Source of the DNA: Cotesia glomerata
Taxonomy: Eukaryota > Arthropoda > Insecta > Hymenoptera > Braconidae
Direction: 5' to 3'
Length of the DNA stretch: 64,000 bases
Assembly (NCBI RefSeq): GCF_020080835.1
Contig: NC_058161.1
Coordinates: forward strand, 9,737,297 to 9,801,296
Position 1 is the stretch's first letter. Each line of letters begins with the position of its first letter. Below are positions 22,036-30,967 of this stretch, in pieces. The position numbers and the translations under genes were made by a program. The notes below the pieces were generated by a model. The model saw only the letters and a program-made list of their open reading frames with translations. It was not told the origin of the DNA and did no database searches.

Positions 22036-24997
22036 GTATGACTACATATATAAATATACAGGTAAATAATTTCCGTGCGCTGTCGAGCTCGGTTTTATTA
22101 ACTCTAGTTTACAAACGGCATTGGTATGGAAGGTAATTACTTTGATAAAATCAACAACGACCTATTACTCAACTAAATGTTTATAATTATGTAGTTATTG
22201 ATTGGTTCCGTTGAGTAACAAGTTTAAATATTATTTTAAGTAATTAAAGAGTTAAAAAAGAGTTATATTTTCATGCATTATTATAATTATCAATGTTAAA
22301 TTAATATAGATCTAAATAATTTAATTAATTTATAAAAATAACTTTACTTTTTCTAAGTACAATAATTGTCAAGGAAAAAAGTCAACTAATTGCAGACGAG
22401 AAATAATATAAAACTTTTTCGAGGTTAAGAAAAGAAAAGTGAAGATACGTAAATATAAAAAGTATGTATAAAAAATTTCTAGCTAAGAAAAGTAGTCTTC
22501 TTTTCACAATTCATTACTTTTTCTATTTCGGACAACTAGTTTGCAGCTGATAACTAATGTTGTCGATTAATTATTGAAGAGCTTTAAAATCTTAGTTCTT
22601 ATGTAAACAGACAATATTTATTATACGGATACATATACAGGTTTGTATCTAGTTTATGCGCTTACGTTGTAAGTGAATCTATATGTACATTTTAGATTGC
22701 ATATATGTATGTTACATGTTTACAGGTATGTGTATGTATACATGGAGGGACATTCTGAAACCCGGAGTTTGCAATTAATCCAGAACGAGTCGTTACACTA
22801 AGTTATGAGATGAAAATTTAAAAAACAGTCCTCCAAGATAACAGAAAATAAGAGTTAAGAGTAAGAATATACGAAGGTGGCATACAAATCCAACACGTTT
22901 GAATCTTTCATTTGCTCTTTGCTTCCACCATCACAGAGTGTTGATTTAATTCAATGAGTTCCCGTCATAAGTCACGAGTCTACTTTACCTGTTTCGCATT
23001 ACTCAAATATTTAACTTCTACGGATAAAACAAAAAAAATAAATCTCTTATTAAAAAATGTTGAAAATTTTTTAAGATTATCATTATAATTTTCTTAAGAA
23101 GTAAAACTTTTATTTAAGCTTAACACTTAATACTTATTTTTCCGAGTACGAAGCCTTCTGGGACTCACGTAAATTTTCTATGAATATTCAGCGAATCGTT
23201 AAGTGTACATATAATCTTCGATACTTAATCGAACTTGTTACAGAGTCAAGTATACTACCAGCGAATAAATTACTGGGTATTAATTACAAGGATTTAATAA
23301 AGATATACATAGTAGTGAAAGGAATAATAATTAAGAAGAAATTCGTAGAATAAAAATAATAGATATTTAAAGATTAAAATTTATATTAACAATAATAAGA
23401 AAGTAATAAGTGATAATTAATTAGCAAATAATTATAGCAACATACAAAATTTAATAGAAAAAACTTCCTGATCATGATCACTTAATTTTTTTGAGTAGAG
23501 CGAGGACCTCAGAAATATAAAACGGCCACTTACGGTGCATGATTGAAATAGACGCAGATTTTAAATTGGACGAGCGAGCAAAAGAGATATCTACATCGAT
23601 AATCATTGAGAGAGTACCTGCATTTAGACATACCTCGGGGGTTACCTTTAAAACACAGAGAATTACATGCTTGATTATTTAAGCCCGTATTTTAGAGTTT
23701 TTATTGTTTAATCTTGGATTTTATACATTATTACCACTCAGCACACACCCCGTGTGCACACAAAAGGTTATTATTATTATTATTGTTATTATTATTATTA
23801 TTATTATATTTAATTAACTGACTTGCTGGTTTATTAACAAACCCATTAAAGTAAAAAACTAAGGATTAATTAAAAAATCTTAATTTGCATTGAGAGATTA
23901 TGATAAATGAATGGAAAGAATTTTTTAAGTAAATTTTATTTCGCCTTTATGACTTTTTTATTGAGTTAAAAATAAAAGAAAAAGAAGAACTAAAATATTG
24001 AGGTGATGGACGTTTTTGTTGGTATAAAATTTTTTTATAAATTTGAAAAACTCAAGACTAAACTACAAGAACTTGCGGTTAGATAACGATTACTAGAAAA
24101 AGAATAAAATAAAAGGAAAAAGAGCACATCTGCTTCCACACTTTTTTATTTTTCGGCGTGAGTATTTTCATTCTTTTTGCTCAGTTTTCTATCCTAGTAA
24201 TTCTTTCCTTTAAAATGTCGCAGTACCACCTTATAGACAAAGTTATTTTCGAAACGTGCGACATATCTAACGAAATGGGAGAGGTCGTGGCAATGTAAAG
24301 AAAAGACGGCAATCTACAACTTACTGTTCTTCTTGTAGAGCAGGATCTCAAATTGATCGTGGATCTGACCTTCTAAACACTCCTCGATCCTTGCTATTGT
24401 TTCTTTATCCGTTAGGTCACCGTACATGAATCCGCAGCGACATGACTTTTGCATCACCTAAAAATCACCCACAATTTTATTACTTTTACATAACAATTAC
24501 TTAATAATTTTATTTCAAATTTGCATTTTTCAGTAATATAAAAATTAAAAAAAATATTTTATTACTATTATTAATAATAACTAATTTTACTGTAACATAT
24601 ATTTACTAAAATGATTCGTATATCTGAATCCATTGCACGCCAATCATTTTTTTATAACTCGATAGTCTAGCAATTATTGAACCCGAATAATTAAAAAAAT
24701 ACTAGTGATCAATACCAATTTTCATCGCGGAAAATCTAAAAAAAATTCCGACGCTTAAGTATAATTGAGAAAGAATAGTTAGATTGCAACAATAGATAAT
24801 TAGAAAATTTAAATATTCTATTAAACTATCTATCACTGATGGAGATAAATCGTATTAATATTAATTTTATTATAAAAGTTTATGAATAATACTGACCTCA
24901 GCACGATTAAATCCAGATATTTTGCAAAAGCTCTCGTTGCAATAAACGATAGGAAAGTCGACGATTTGAGCATTGGCTAACAGGAAGCTGCTATCGG
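5888..24997 (-). CDS. eag: Ether-a-go-go voltage-gated potassium channel (KCNH1/Eag), 5'-partial, 11 exons
   Basis: Pore-forming alpha subunit of a tetrameric plasma-membrane K+ channel that shapes neuronal and muscle excitability. Coding exons in transcript order: 24897-24997, 24325-24457, 20930-21195, 20356-20655, 19334-19587, 18783-19048, 18329-18614, 17604-17967, 13181-13296, 7635-7783, 5888-6831. All junctions are GT/AG and every phase closes, giving about 1,059 codons. In order they encode the PAS domain, S1-S2, S3-S5 with a classical S4 (LKVVRLLRLGRVVRKL), the pore with selectivity filter SVGFGN, S6 and C-linker, the CNBHD (GDLLYHTGESIDSLCFIVTG), and a tail with a coiled coil. The first coding exon (about 25 residues, the PAS cap) was not found up to 64000, so intron 1 probably exceeds 39 kb. 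Sequence identity with insect Eag is very high through the channel core, which separates it from Elk and Erg relatives. Confidence 0.97.
7635..7783 (-). CDS. eag: eag exon: variable cytoplasmic tail segment
   Basis: Takes one base to finish an Arg codon, then FRRERHAADIEKGDSKDSKD, a Ser/Lys-rich acidic-basic segment, and KWGRLLG, ending one base into a Gly codon before GTAATA. KWGRLLG followed by SSSLDS in the next exon is a recognisable insect Eag junction. Confidence 0.92.
8215..8242 (-). other. Candidate alternative eag terminal exon (short tail)
   Basis: A strong acceptor (CTTTTTACTTTCCTGTAG) precedes 8242. Spliced from the 13181 exon (phase 2) it would give Arg-HTKVGCS and a TGA, a short alternative C-terminus. 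The patch around 8170-8260 is clearly GC-richer than the intron. There is no homology evidence, so this rests only on phase and splice-site quality. Confidence 0.25.
10317..10540 (+). mobile_element. Non-autonomous Helitron remnant
   Basis: Starts TCTATACTAATATTATAAA, continues with TTTG repeats and AGGCTCTAAAACTACTGAAC, then CTATCCTCGGGTGACATAGG, and ends with a degenerate hairpin (CCCGTGCGAACCCGAAGCGG) followed by TTAGT. TC start, 3' hairpin and CTRRT-like end are Helitron hallmarks, and this 5' and internal sequence resembles a widespread insect family. It is 224 bp, so far too short to encode a transposase. The final CTAGT is mutated to TTAGT. Confidence 0.7.
10783..10838 (-). other. Candidate 56-bp cassette exon in an eag intron
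   Basis: A GC-rich island in AT-rich intron is bounded by ACTTATAG and GCG|GTAACA. It enters in phase 2 and leaves in phase 1, exactly like the annotated 7635-7783 exon, so it could substitute for that exon. The open frame reads RGAMTAQADAASFAKRLCR and joins to the terminal exon through Gly. No homologue is recognised. Confidence 0.35.
11379..11423 (+). repeat. (GAT)n/(AAT)n microsatellite
   Basis: A run of GAT units passes into AAT units in the eag intron. Further AAT tracts occur at 11592-11632, 12227-12262 and 12303-12332. Confidence 0.9.
12289..12517 (-). other. Candidate alternative C-terminal eag exon
   Basis: After an AAAAAG acceptor the frame reads FKPDEVSHHGTPRTTPARK, then PQDSDEELTVNVLPPWPS, in phase 2 with the upstream exon ending KIFS-R. 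The junction KIFSRF is the same as with the constitutive FRRER exon, so the site behaves like a mutually exclusive alternative. The frame runs to TAA at 12291-12289, though its last 40 codons are low-complexity. An internal GTAAGC (GT at 12464-12463) would end a 53-bp exon in phase 1, compatible with the terminal exon. The acceptor has a poor pyrimidine tract, as regulated exons often do. No homology search was possible. Confidence 0.45.
13181..13296 (-). CDS. eag: eag exon: post-CNBHD helix and calmodulin-site region
   Basis: Reads LIFRKVADVRREKELAERR and ends DHLVRKIFS plus AG before GTAAGC (phase 2). It is the last exon shared by any alternative tails discussed for 8242, 10783-10838 and 12289-12517. 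Confidence 0.94.
13297..15401. other. eag intron; probable 5' region of the nested TLDc gene
   Basis: AT-rich intron. The nested gene's ATG at 15402 directly follows TATTTTTTAG, so its start codon seems to open a spliced exon. A leader exon may end at a GTATTT donor at 14879, but this is a guess. A (TA)n run at 14583-14602 is the only other feature seen. Confidence 0.4.
15402..16733 (+). CDS. TLDc-domain protein, MEAK7 (mTOR-associated) family
   Basis: 443 residues, one uninterrupted exon. The C-terminal half is a TLDc domain (about residues 240-410) with LPHELRKEWRFLFSSQVHGE, SFSTMLGRI, DHVFGAFSSDNW, CFLFKLEPD, TGYNNHYQYLN, MPNGLLIGGQ and the FTIKHLEVWGVG end. It is followed by SVLDQDPASQVMLELAGRKM-HSEGL, which is diagnostic of MEAK7 (about 456 residues in vertebrates). 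MGHGSS fits an N-myristoylation start, consistent with the lysosomal-membrane location known for MEAK7, which promotes an alternative mTOR signalling pathway. The ATG is placed right after a TTTTAG acceptor. It sits antisense inside an eag intron, so the two transcription units overlap on opposite strands. Confidence 0.93.
   Translation: MGHGSSRSASSANLLSSEELTLVENLFKSMSRSSGSIKREDIFKHWSIHLDDILLQFVVRFLCHDPGKKVSAINGENFGRLYVFAIRGSPEERTKLLFDGFIEDEQKYEIPTATFLQYVQATINSYLRLQKNCGNNHYLSWSSIGCTVNTRRIAVRSKSLCEDLIKHGDNLTADTIESWFSVCGTFKEIQSHVFQCLFLVSQKKGDKNTSGRINDLNLLPICKGLENIPHFPSILGLGDVLFLNVSLPHELRKEWRFLFSSQVHGESFSTMLGRISMQGATIIIIQDTDDHVFGAFSSDNWSLSPNFVGNSSCFLFKLEPDILTFPATGYNNHYQYLNLHQQTMPNGLLIGGQLNYPGLWLECDYGTGKSSISCTTFQNYIQLSGKENFTIKHLEVWGVGAVPEAEVATRDTRSVLDQDPASQVMLELAGRKMHSEGLRNKKE
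16761..16766 (+). terminator. Polyadenylation signal of the TLDc gene
   Basis: AATAAA 27 bases after the stop codon at 16731-16733, in a plausible 3' UTR position. Confidence 0.5.
16767..17603. other. eag intron remainder
   Basis: AT-rich DNA with a poly-A tract at 17028-17051 and another at 17470-17486. No gene or element recognised. Confidence 0.6.
17028..17051 (+). repeat. Poly-A tract
   Basis: About 24 consecutive A residues. It could be the tail of a retroposed sequence, but no body is recognisable upstream. Confidence 0.8.
17604..17967 (-). CDS. eag: eag exon: cyclic-nucleotide-binding homology domain
   Basis: Encodes LASDGCLRALAMHFTMSHSA and the CNBHD beta-roll with PGDLLYHTGESIDSLCFIV, VVAILGKGDVFGD and SFWKDSAVGQSAANVRALT, ending VLTYNLRHR before GTAAGT in phase 0. 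In this family the domain does not bind cyclic nucleotides but regulates gating. Confidence 0.96.
18329..18614 (-). CDS. eag: eag exon: end of S6 and C-linker
   Basis: Continues S6 with ALLYATIFGHVTTIIQQM, then TSATAKYHDMLNNVREFM and the C-linker helices through VLNYCPKDMKADICVHLN, ending NEHPAFR on a split codon before GTAATT. Confidence 0.96.
18783..19048 (-). CDS. eag: eag exon: turret, pore helix, selectivity filter
   Basis: Opens WYSIGRSDADGG, runs through the turret (VPELVAGPSRRTMYV) and pore helix (ALYFTMTCMT) to the selectivity filter SVGFGN, and ends in S6 at MMIIA (split codon). The GFGN filter is the EAG-family variant of GYG. Confidence 0.96.
19334..19587 (-). CDS. eag: eag exon: S3, voltage-sensor S4 and S5
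   Basis: Reads VIRMNYLKSWFIIDLLSCL, then the S4 helix with arginines spaced by three (VVRLLRLGRVVRKL), then S5 (MLILLLCFYMLVAHWLAC). Ends IW minus one base before GTATGT; the next exon supplies the G of Trp. The first coding bases follow AG directly and happen to read GTAATA. Confidence 0.96.
20356..20655 (-). CDS. eag: eag exon: S1 and S2
   Basis: Starts after TATTGCAG with MMSLNSDVMPQYRQEAPKTP. S1 is around IWDWIILCLTFYTAIM and S2 around VVDSIVDVIFFIDIVLNF. It ends VSDPK before GTAATT in phase 0. The donor is non-consensus after GTAA but fits, because the next exon restores VIRMNYLKSW. Confidence 0.95.
20930..21195 (-). CDS. eag: eag exon: end of PAS domain and linker to S1
   Basis: Encodes the last PAS strands (QIAPIKNERDLVVLFLLTF), then the linker with LSKFAKLARSVTRSRSVLV, and ends LGH before GTAAGT in phase 0. 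The linker between TRSRS and KQS is less conserved than the PAS part. Confidence 0.95.
21196..24324. other. eag intron within the PAS coding region
   Basis: 3.1-kb intron. Besides the (TA)n tract and an (ATT)n run at 23766-23806 it is AT-rich and unremarkable. Confidence 0.6.
21959..22034 (+). repeat. (TA)n microsatellite
   Basis: About 38 TA units with no interruption in an eag intron. Shorter TA runs lie at 14583-14602 and 20671-20690. Confidence 0.95.
24325..24457 (-). CDS. eag: eag exon: central PAS domain
   Basis: Opens in phase 0 with VMQKSCRCGFMYGDLTDKE and ends DQFEILLYKKN plus one base before a consensus GTAAGT donor. Joining to the next exon gives YKKNKTPLW, matching the family's KKN-R/K-TP-W segment. 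Confidence 0.95.
24897..24997 (-). CDS. eag: eag exon: start of PAS domain
   Basis: Begins after TTTGCAG with the last two bases of a split codon, then reads DSSFLLANAQIVDFPIVY and ends at FNRAE before GTCAGT, in phase 0. This is the PAS core immediately after the N-terminal cap. The cap exon, normally ending a few residues before DSSF, is missing from the window. Confidence 0.95.
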
Positions 24998-26965
24998 CTG
25001 CAAATATCATAAAATTACTGTTAAAATTATGTATAAAAAAACAGTAAAAATATGTGATGTATTGGAATGGTATTTGCCATTTTTTAGGCGTATTTCAGTT
25101 TAAATAAATACTAGATAAATAATATATTTACAAATATACAAAAGCGTTATGTAAGCGTAATACTTTTTATTATTCCTGTCTGATATGAAAATACAAATTT
25201 TATGTCTAAAACAGATTTTATTTATTTAAATTTAAATTTTAGATCCTGGCGATAGGCAGAAGCATGAGATAATGCGGATGGCTGGGGTTCCAATTCTAGT
25301 ACTATTCAAATTTAAATTTTAAGGTGAAAAATTGTCAGTATAGATTACCTTTTAAAAATATTTAAAAATGAAATTTGTATACTGTTAACAAAGTTTCAAA
25401 GTTTAATAATTTACATTTATATTCAACGGAAGTGGCAAACTTGTAAATGGAAAGTAAAAACATGAAGCAACGTTGAATTTATGTAATAAAATCTCTGTCA
25501 ATTCAACAAAACAAAACAAGAAATTATTAAAAAAAAAAAAAAGTAGTCTACGTTTTTAAATTCAATCTAATTAAATTCTTGATAAAATTTTGACCTATGA
25601 TTAATCTTTTTCTTTGTTATACAGATCGAGTTATGTAAAATAAACTAGACATCAATTATCTGCAGAGAAAATCCTGATCTTAAAATGTACATAACTGTTG
25701 AAATCCCGTTGGATTATCGTCATAGCAATGGAAAGCAGCATGGCAGTGGTTGTGTACAGTACAATCAGCATGATTCACTAGTCAGTATAATTGAACCCTC
25801 GCACGATTTGGAGACACAGACTAATCCACGTTAGAATCGATGGAAATTAATTAGTACACAAGTGCGAAATGCATCAGAGAATCAAAGGATGGGAGTGTGC
25901 GCTACGATCTAACGTATTCACAATTATCGCCTAAGTATATGTATAGATCTACTATATTGTGCAGGCACATTATATGCACCTACCGGATCAATCAAGTTAT
26001 CGGTACACCTATATGCTAAACTTGCTATATCTCTATCTGCCTATCTATTGGAAAATGTTTCAAAGCTATTGATAATTGACAATGTCTTGTCACGCTTATT
26101 TGAATCGATAATTAGTAAGAGTAGCTCGTCACGTTCTCATCGTTGTCATACATCGTGAATACATATATATTTACATACTTGTTTTAATAATCACTTTAGT
26201 CTACTATTGTACTCAAGATCCTCAATATCAAGAACTTTTTAAGTTGATGAACTTTAAAGTGTTTTAGTCTATGTTTTACTTCTTCAAAATAAAATCTATT
26301 CTTAAAACTAGATAATCATCACATGTTCTTTTTATTTTCAGGTAAGACTTAGATAATAATTATTTTATTTTCTATTCGCTTAAAAATTTTAAATTTGAAA
26401 AAAAGAAAGTTAATTTGAGAAGAATATTTCATCGAATAAGTGATTTAAATAGTAATTTAAATGGTCTTGTTCTTGTTTCTTTCGAGACCAAATTTTTATT
26501 TAAATTCTGACAACTACAAAAAATGTAATAAAAATTAACTTTTAAGTTGAAATTTTTTTCATCCAACAAAAAATATATAAAAGCTCTAAGGAAATAAAGG
26601 ACAATTTTTTTTAAGTTCAAATTTCGGTGAGACGCTCAAGGAATGGTAATTGTTTTTCGCAGACCTCGGGAATTCAATGAAAACTCTTCATTCGGATAGA
26701 ATGAAACCTCCAAGAATTCACCGTTGGCTTTCAGTTATTTTTTAGACGTATTTACAATAACAGTTTTTATGTTTGAAAAACTTGTATTGTTGAAAATATT
26801 ATTGTACTTAAAGAATTTTAAAGATAAAAAGAAAAAAAAAACTTGAAAGTTGAAGAAAAATTCACAGAAAATCAACACTGAAATGACACTAAAAATTCAA
26901 TCAATGATAATGATGATGATGAAGAAATACAGCACAAAGGTATTCAATTTTTTACTGATAAACTG
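24998..26965. other. Start of the large 5' eag intron, no gene seen
   Basis: AT-rich DNA with a few mixed-composition patches (25690-25870). No exon matching the conserved first Eag exon is visible. The short open frame at 26429-26620 is low-complexity. Confidence 0.5.
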
Positions 26966-26971
26966 AAATGT

Positions 26972-27115
26972 ACACAGTAAAAAATTTTTCGTCATTGTGT
27001 AGAGTGTTAAAATTTGTGTGTTGAATATTACACTCTAAAGTGTAGAATTTAACATTCTCATGTGTTGATTTAATGATTTAACACACTAGAATGTTAAATT
27101 CTACACACTACACGC
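26972..27115. mobile_element. Partial element with CACAG-A(n) end and a GTGT...ACAC palindrome
   Basis: Begins CACAGTAAAAAATTTTTCG and contains several forms of GTGTTAAATTCTACAC-like palindromes (near 27005-27110). It resembles the other CACNG-A(n) elements here (29356, 42087, 53250) in design, but the far end is missing or decayed. Confidence 0.4.
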
Positions 27116-27939
27116 TGCGCACATTTGCCCATATGACTCTAATCAAGAGTATTAAACTGATAGTTTCCCTGTTGAAAACATCCAATACAGTCCCATACAG
27201 AACAATAGAATCTGTAATAGCTTATATGTAATCTATCTGGAGTAAAAAATTTTCAGATAGATTGAGATTTGGAATCTATTGGAATCTATATGTAAGTCCA
27301 TCATAGCGGAGTTTCTTTATTGGAATTAATCGGATTATAATGTTATTTGTATTTGTATGGATCTTATCTGCACCTTACACTTAGGTTTGTATCTGTTCTT
27401 TTCGTAAGTCTATATGGACATAAAAACCTATGTGGATTTCCGAATGCGAAACAGAAAATTTTTTTAATGATTTTTAATGACAATTCCTCAATCGGAAAAA
27501 ATTATGTATTCTACATGTAATAGCCACTCTGAAAATATCAGAATTTTTAAGTAATTCCATATAAACTGGAAATAAATAATTTATCTGCCAACACCAATAA
27601 CACGACATTTTGGTCTATGTTATTTTATGAGCAGTTACGAACATAATCAAATAATGTATCCACTGGAATACCTTAGGAATTGCAGCGACAAAAACACATC
27701 AAAAAACAACATTTTTATTGGATATTCCAGCTCCATACTAAGTTATTTTAAAGATTTTTATTTGTAAGTAACTATTGGAAAATACTTTAAAATTTAATAG
27801 ATTCAAGCAGAATATCCATAGTGAAATTCTACAGCAGAAGTTAGTTTTTATTGGAGAATCCAGTTTTAAAATAGAAATAATTTTGATGTTTTTATTTATA
27901 AATTACGTTTAAGAGTGCCTCAGAATTATGTAATATTGA

Positions 27940-28345
27940 TGATTATCCATATTTAATTTTTATCCCGTCTCATGAAATTCATGAGGATATCCATAGGTGT
28001 AGATGTGGGCTTTTATAGGAATATTCAACTTTATAATTGAAATAATTCAATGTATTTATGTCTGTAAATAATTATTAAAATTACCTCAAACCTCTATGAA
28101 ATATAATGGACTATACAAATTGGATTTTTATGTCAGGTCTAATGTTATGTAAATGGATATACCCAGGCTTAGCTATTATATGTGCCTCTATACAAATATC
28201 CAGTCTTACATCAAGATTCCTTTTATATATTTTTATTTGCAAATTACAATCAAGAGTGTTTAACAAATATGTGATACTAAGTGGACTATCCAGATTGGAT
28301 TTTTATTTCAAGACTAATGTTCTATATCTGAATAAATTACTCTGG
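27940..28345 (-). repeat. ~170-bp tandem repeat in the left arm (inverted relative to 33605-34255)
   Basis: Contains TGGATTTTTATTTCAAGACT and TATTTTTATTTGCAAATTAC, the inverse of the right-arm unit. About two and a half units are recognisable. Confidence 0.7.
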
Positions 28346-28896
28346 CGCGCTGGCTGTCAATCGTTTTGAGAAATTTTTCTTCAGTTTCTGAAAAATAAGT
28401 CAATGACAAAAATTGATTGAAAACTATTTCTTGCTTAGACTTTTTTTTAAGAAACAAAAAACGATTTCAATAAACATTTGATAATTTACATTTAGATACT
28501 GTAGTATCTAACGATGAAATTAAGTTAGCCGACATCTAAAATTTTTATATTTTTTTTTATTGAAAAAATTATTACAAAAAAGAAAAAAAAATTTCATTTG
28601 TAAAAAACTTGAATAACTTTAAGTGCAATTTTTAAAAAATATTTTTCGGTTCCAATTTAATAAGTGAAAAAAAAAAATAAAAATTAAAAACGTTGGCTAA
28701 CTTTAGTATTGTTATCTAGTGAGTAAATTGCAAGTAAACGCTCGAGAAGAAAAAAGAAAAAGTCATATGTGTAAAAAATATATTTACCCGCCAAAACGAA
28801 GGCACTGCAGCCACGTGGTAGTGAGGAAGGGGGTTACTCTATTCACGATCTGGCTTAGCCTGGAGTCCAGAGTCCAGGCCCTGGACTGTTAGTCAG

Positions 28897-29041
28897 TTGT
28901 TCTCTAAGAGTTGTGCGTATAAGAGCTTTTGTAAGAAGTCAGTGATTGTGTGTCAAATTTTGTTTCAAAAAATAAATTCCGTGGTAACAGCAGAAGGAGA
29001 CGTAAAAAAATTTTATTTGTCAGAACGACGTAAAGAAAACT
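28897..29041 (+). other. Possible first exon of an element-borne gene
   Basis: A TCAGTT initiator-like core lies just upstream (about 28892) and an open frame containing KINSVVTAEGDVKKFYLSER runs to a consensus GTAAGT donor after AAAGAAAACT. The upstream 28790-28890 stretch is GC-richer. Joining this donor to the exon at 33358 creates a stop. An earlier GTAAAG donor (after GAACGAC) would keep the frame open (SER-Q-TEEKLQQ). Protein family not recognised. Confidence 0.3.
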
Positions 29042-29355
29042 GTAAGTACAATTATAATTATAATATAAAATCCCACTATCTTTGTTGACAAGATCAAAAT
29101 TAATTTCATAAATCCATTGTGTTTGCGTAAATGTCCTTGTGAAAGAAAATTACTAATTTCTTTTATTGAAAAACTGAAATCTACTTTTATCTTGGTGTTT
29201 TTCAAATCAAAATTTCTTAATTTTTTAGCAAAATATTTCCAACAATCGATATTGAAACCTTAGAAGATTATGGGATTCTAAAGTATTTTGCATGGAGTGC
29301 CAATTACAACATTAGAATCCGATAGGTTACAATAAAAACTTTCATTGTGTTACTG

Positions 29356-29555
29356 CACTGAAAAAAAAAAATTCTTGACTGGAGAGTAAATTTTCTTGGC
29401 TCAAGAAAATATTGAGGAAAGTTGAAAATTTCTTGAATGAAGTCAAAGTTTCTTTGGCCAAGAAAATTTTCTTGAGTCAAGAAAATTTTTTCTTGCTCCA
29501 AAATAATTTTCGTTTTCCTTAAAATTTTCTTGGCGCAAGAAATTCGTTTTTTGTG
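29356..29555. mobile_element. 200-bp MITE with CACTG-A(n) end and TTTCTTG palindromes
   Basis: Starts CACTGAAAAAAAAAAA, ends TTTTTTGTG, and is flanked by TG on both sides. Inside, TTCTTGNNNCAAGAA-type palindromes recur at least five times. Its removal restores the ~375-bp spacing of the host array, which confirms it as a recent insertion. Confidence 0.65.
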
Positions 29556-30140
29556 TGTGGCGTGTGGATATTAATTAATTGTTAACAAAGCTTAAATAAT
29601 ATTATTGTACTGGGGCTGGCTGTAAAAAGTTGATAGAATTTTTTTTTATATATTGTCTTATATTGAAAAATTCATTTATTCAACTTTAATTAATTTTTAT
29701 GAAATTGGTTTTTATTTTCGTTTGTGTCTTTAATAACTAAAAATAAATGTTTTTTCTCCTCAAGAATCGAAAAATTCCTATTTTTACACTCTTAAATTGT
29801 ACACTATTTTTTTAAGAATATGTCTGATTATTAATATAAAAACCCTTTGTAGTTCATGAACGTGATTGAAAGATATTCTGTATGGAGCGCCAATTACAAC
29901 ATTAGAATCCATTAGGTTCCAATAAAAAATTTTTCTTTTTTTACTGACTCATGATAATTAATAATTAAAACTTCCTAAATTAAATTTTACTCAGACTGTC
30001 TATAATTAATAGATCAAAATTTTTCGAAACACCAATTATCTATTTATGAAATTTATGGAAAATTCTTTATTTAAGTTTATCGTTCAAAATTTTTTATCTT
30101 TTTTGTTAGAAATAAACATCCATGAGATTTGTAAAGAGCT

Positions 30141-30967
30141 TGTCACAGGGTTTTTATTCCCTGTGTGCGTCCCTCCCTGCGCCTAAATTTGGCAACAGAT
30201 CCACACTCGGTGTGTCTCTGAATTTATTATTTTATATTGATTTATGAATTTATTTATTGAATTTAATATTATTAGTATTATTTATATTTGAAATTTCTAA
30301 TATTATGGTTATTAATTTAAGAATTAATTTTATCTTTATTTCAGACATTTATAATGAATTATTTTTAATTTATTATTATTATTATTATTTGTGTGCATTG
30401 CCGTAAATCATTGGCATATAGTACCTAATTTTACTATGAGTGATAAATCATAGCCTTTACTCGCACGGGTGAGGCCCTACAATATCGATCGCGAGCAAAG
30501 AGGTCATTGAATTAGGAAAATGGCTAGAGAGGCCCTTGTTGTCGAACACGAGGCCTCGAACGGTTTACGGTGACAAAATTGAGCAGACACGCGGTGGCCC
30601 GCTTGGTGTGAGGTAGGCACGCGGGACCTCCGCTATTGTAAGGAGTGTGGATTTGGTGCCTTGGTTTGAGTTTCCTTTTTGGTGAGTACTCACAAGTTGA
30701 GATCAATTAATATCCGCACACCGCTGTCTCCTGGCTTAAATAAGTTATTCTTTTACTGTCCAATTAAAATCACTATCGATTGATCGGGTCGATCCCGTAG
30801 CGAGTAAGGGTTATCATAAGGGAATATTTATACCTGTCCCGAAAGCCGCGTGTTGGGTCCTCGATACGGCCAGCAATTTTTATAATTATTATTGTCAAAT
30901 TAGGTTTATTATTTTGCGTCATTGACAATTATTATTTAGTTAAATTTTGGGGAAAAGTATTGTTACA
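30141..30967. mobile_element. Solo LTR of an LTR retrotransposon (Gypsy-like)
   Basis: 827 bp starting TGTCAC and ending GTTACA, bounded by the 4-bp target duplication AGCT (30137-30140 and 30968-30971). Base composition is distinctly GC-richer than the surroundings (notably 30460-30700). A CACAGGG/CCCTGTG hairpin lies at the 5' end. Sequence homologous to the array unit (compare 33090-33180) resumes on both sides, so the ends are well defined. No second LTR or internal gene is present, so it is a recombination-derived solo LTR. The orientation and superfamily are inferred from duplication length only. Confidence 0.75.

Noticed and set aside
21816..22136. Open frame with repeated Ile-Tyr
   Set aside because: Created by the (TA)n microsatellite.
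30524..30706. Short minus-strand frame in a GC-rich block
   Set aside because: Lies inside the solo LTR and shows no protein features.
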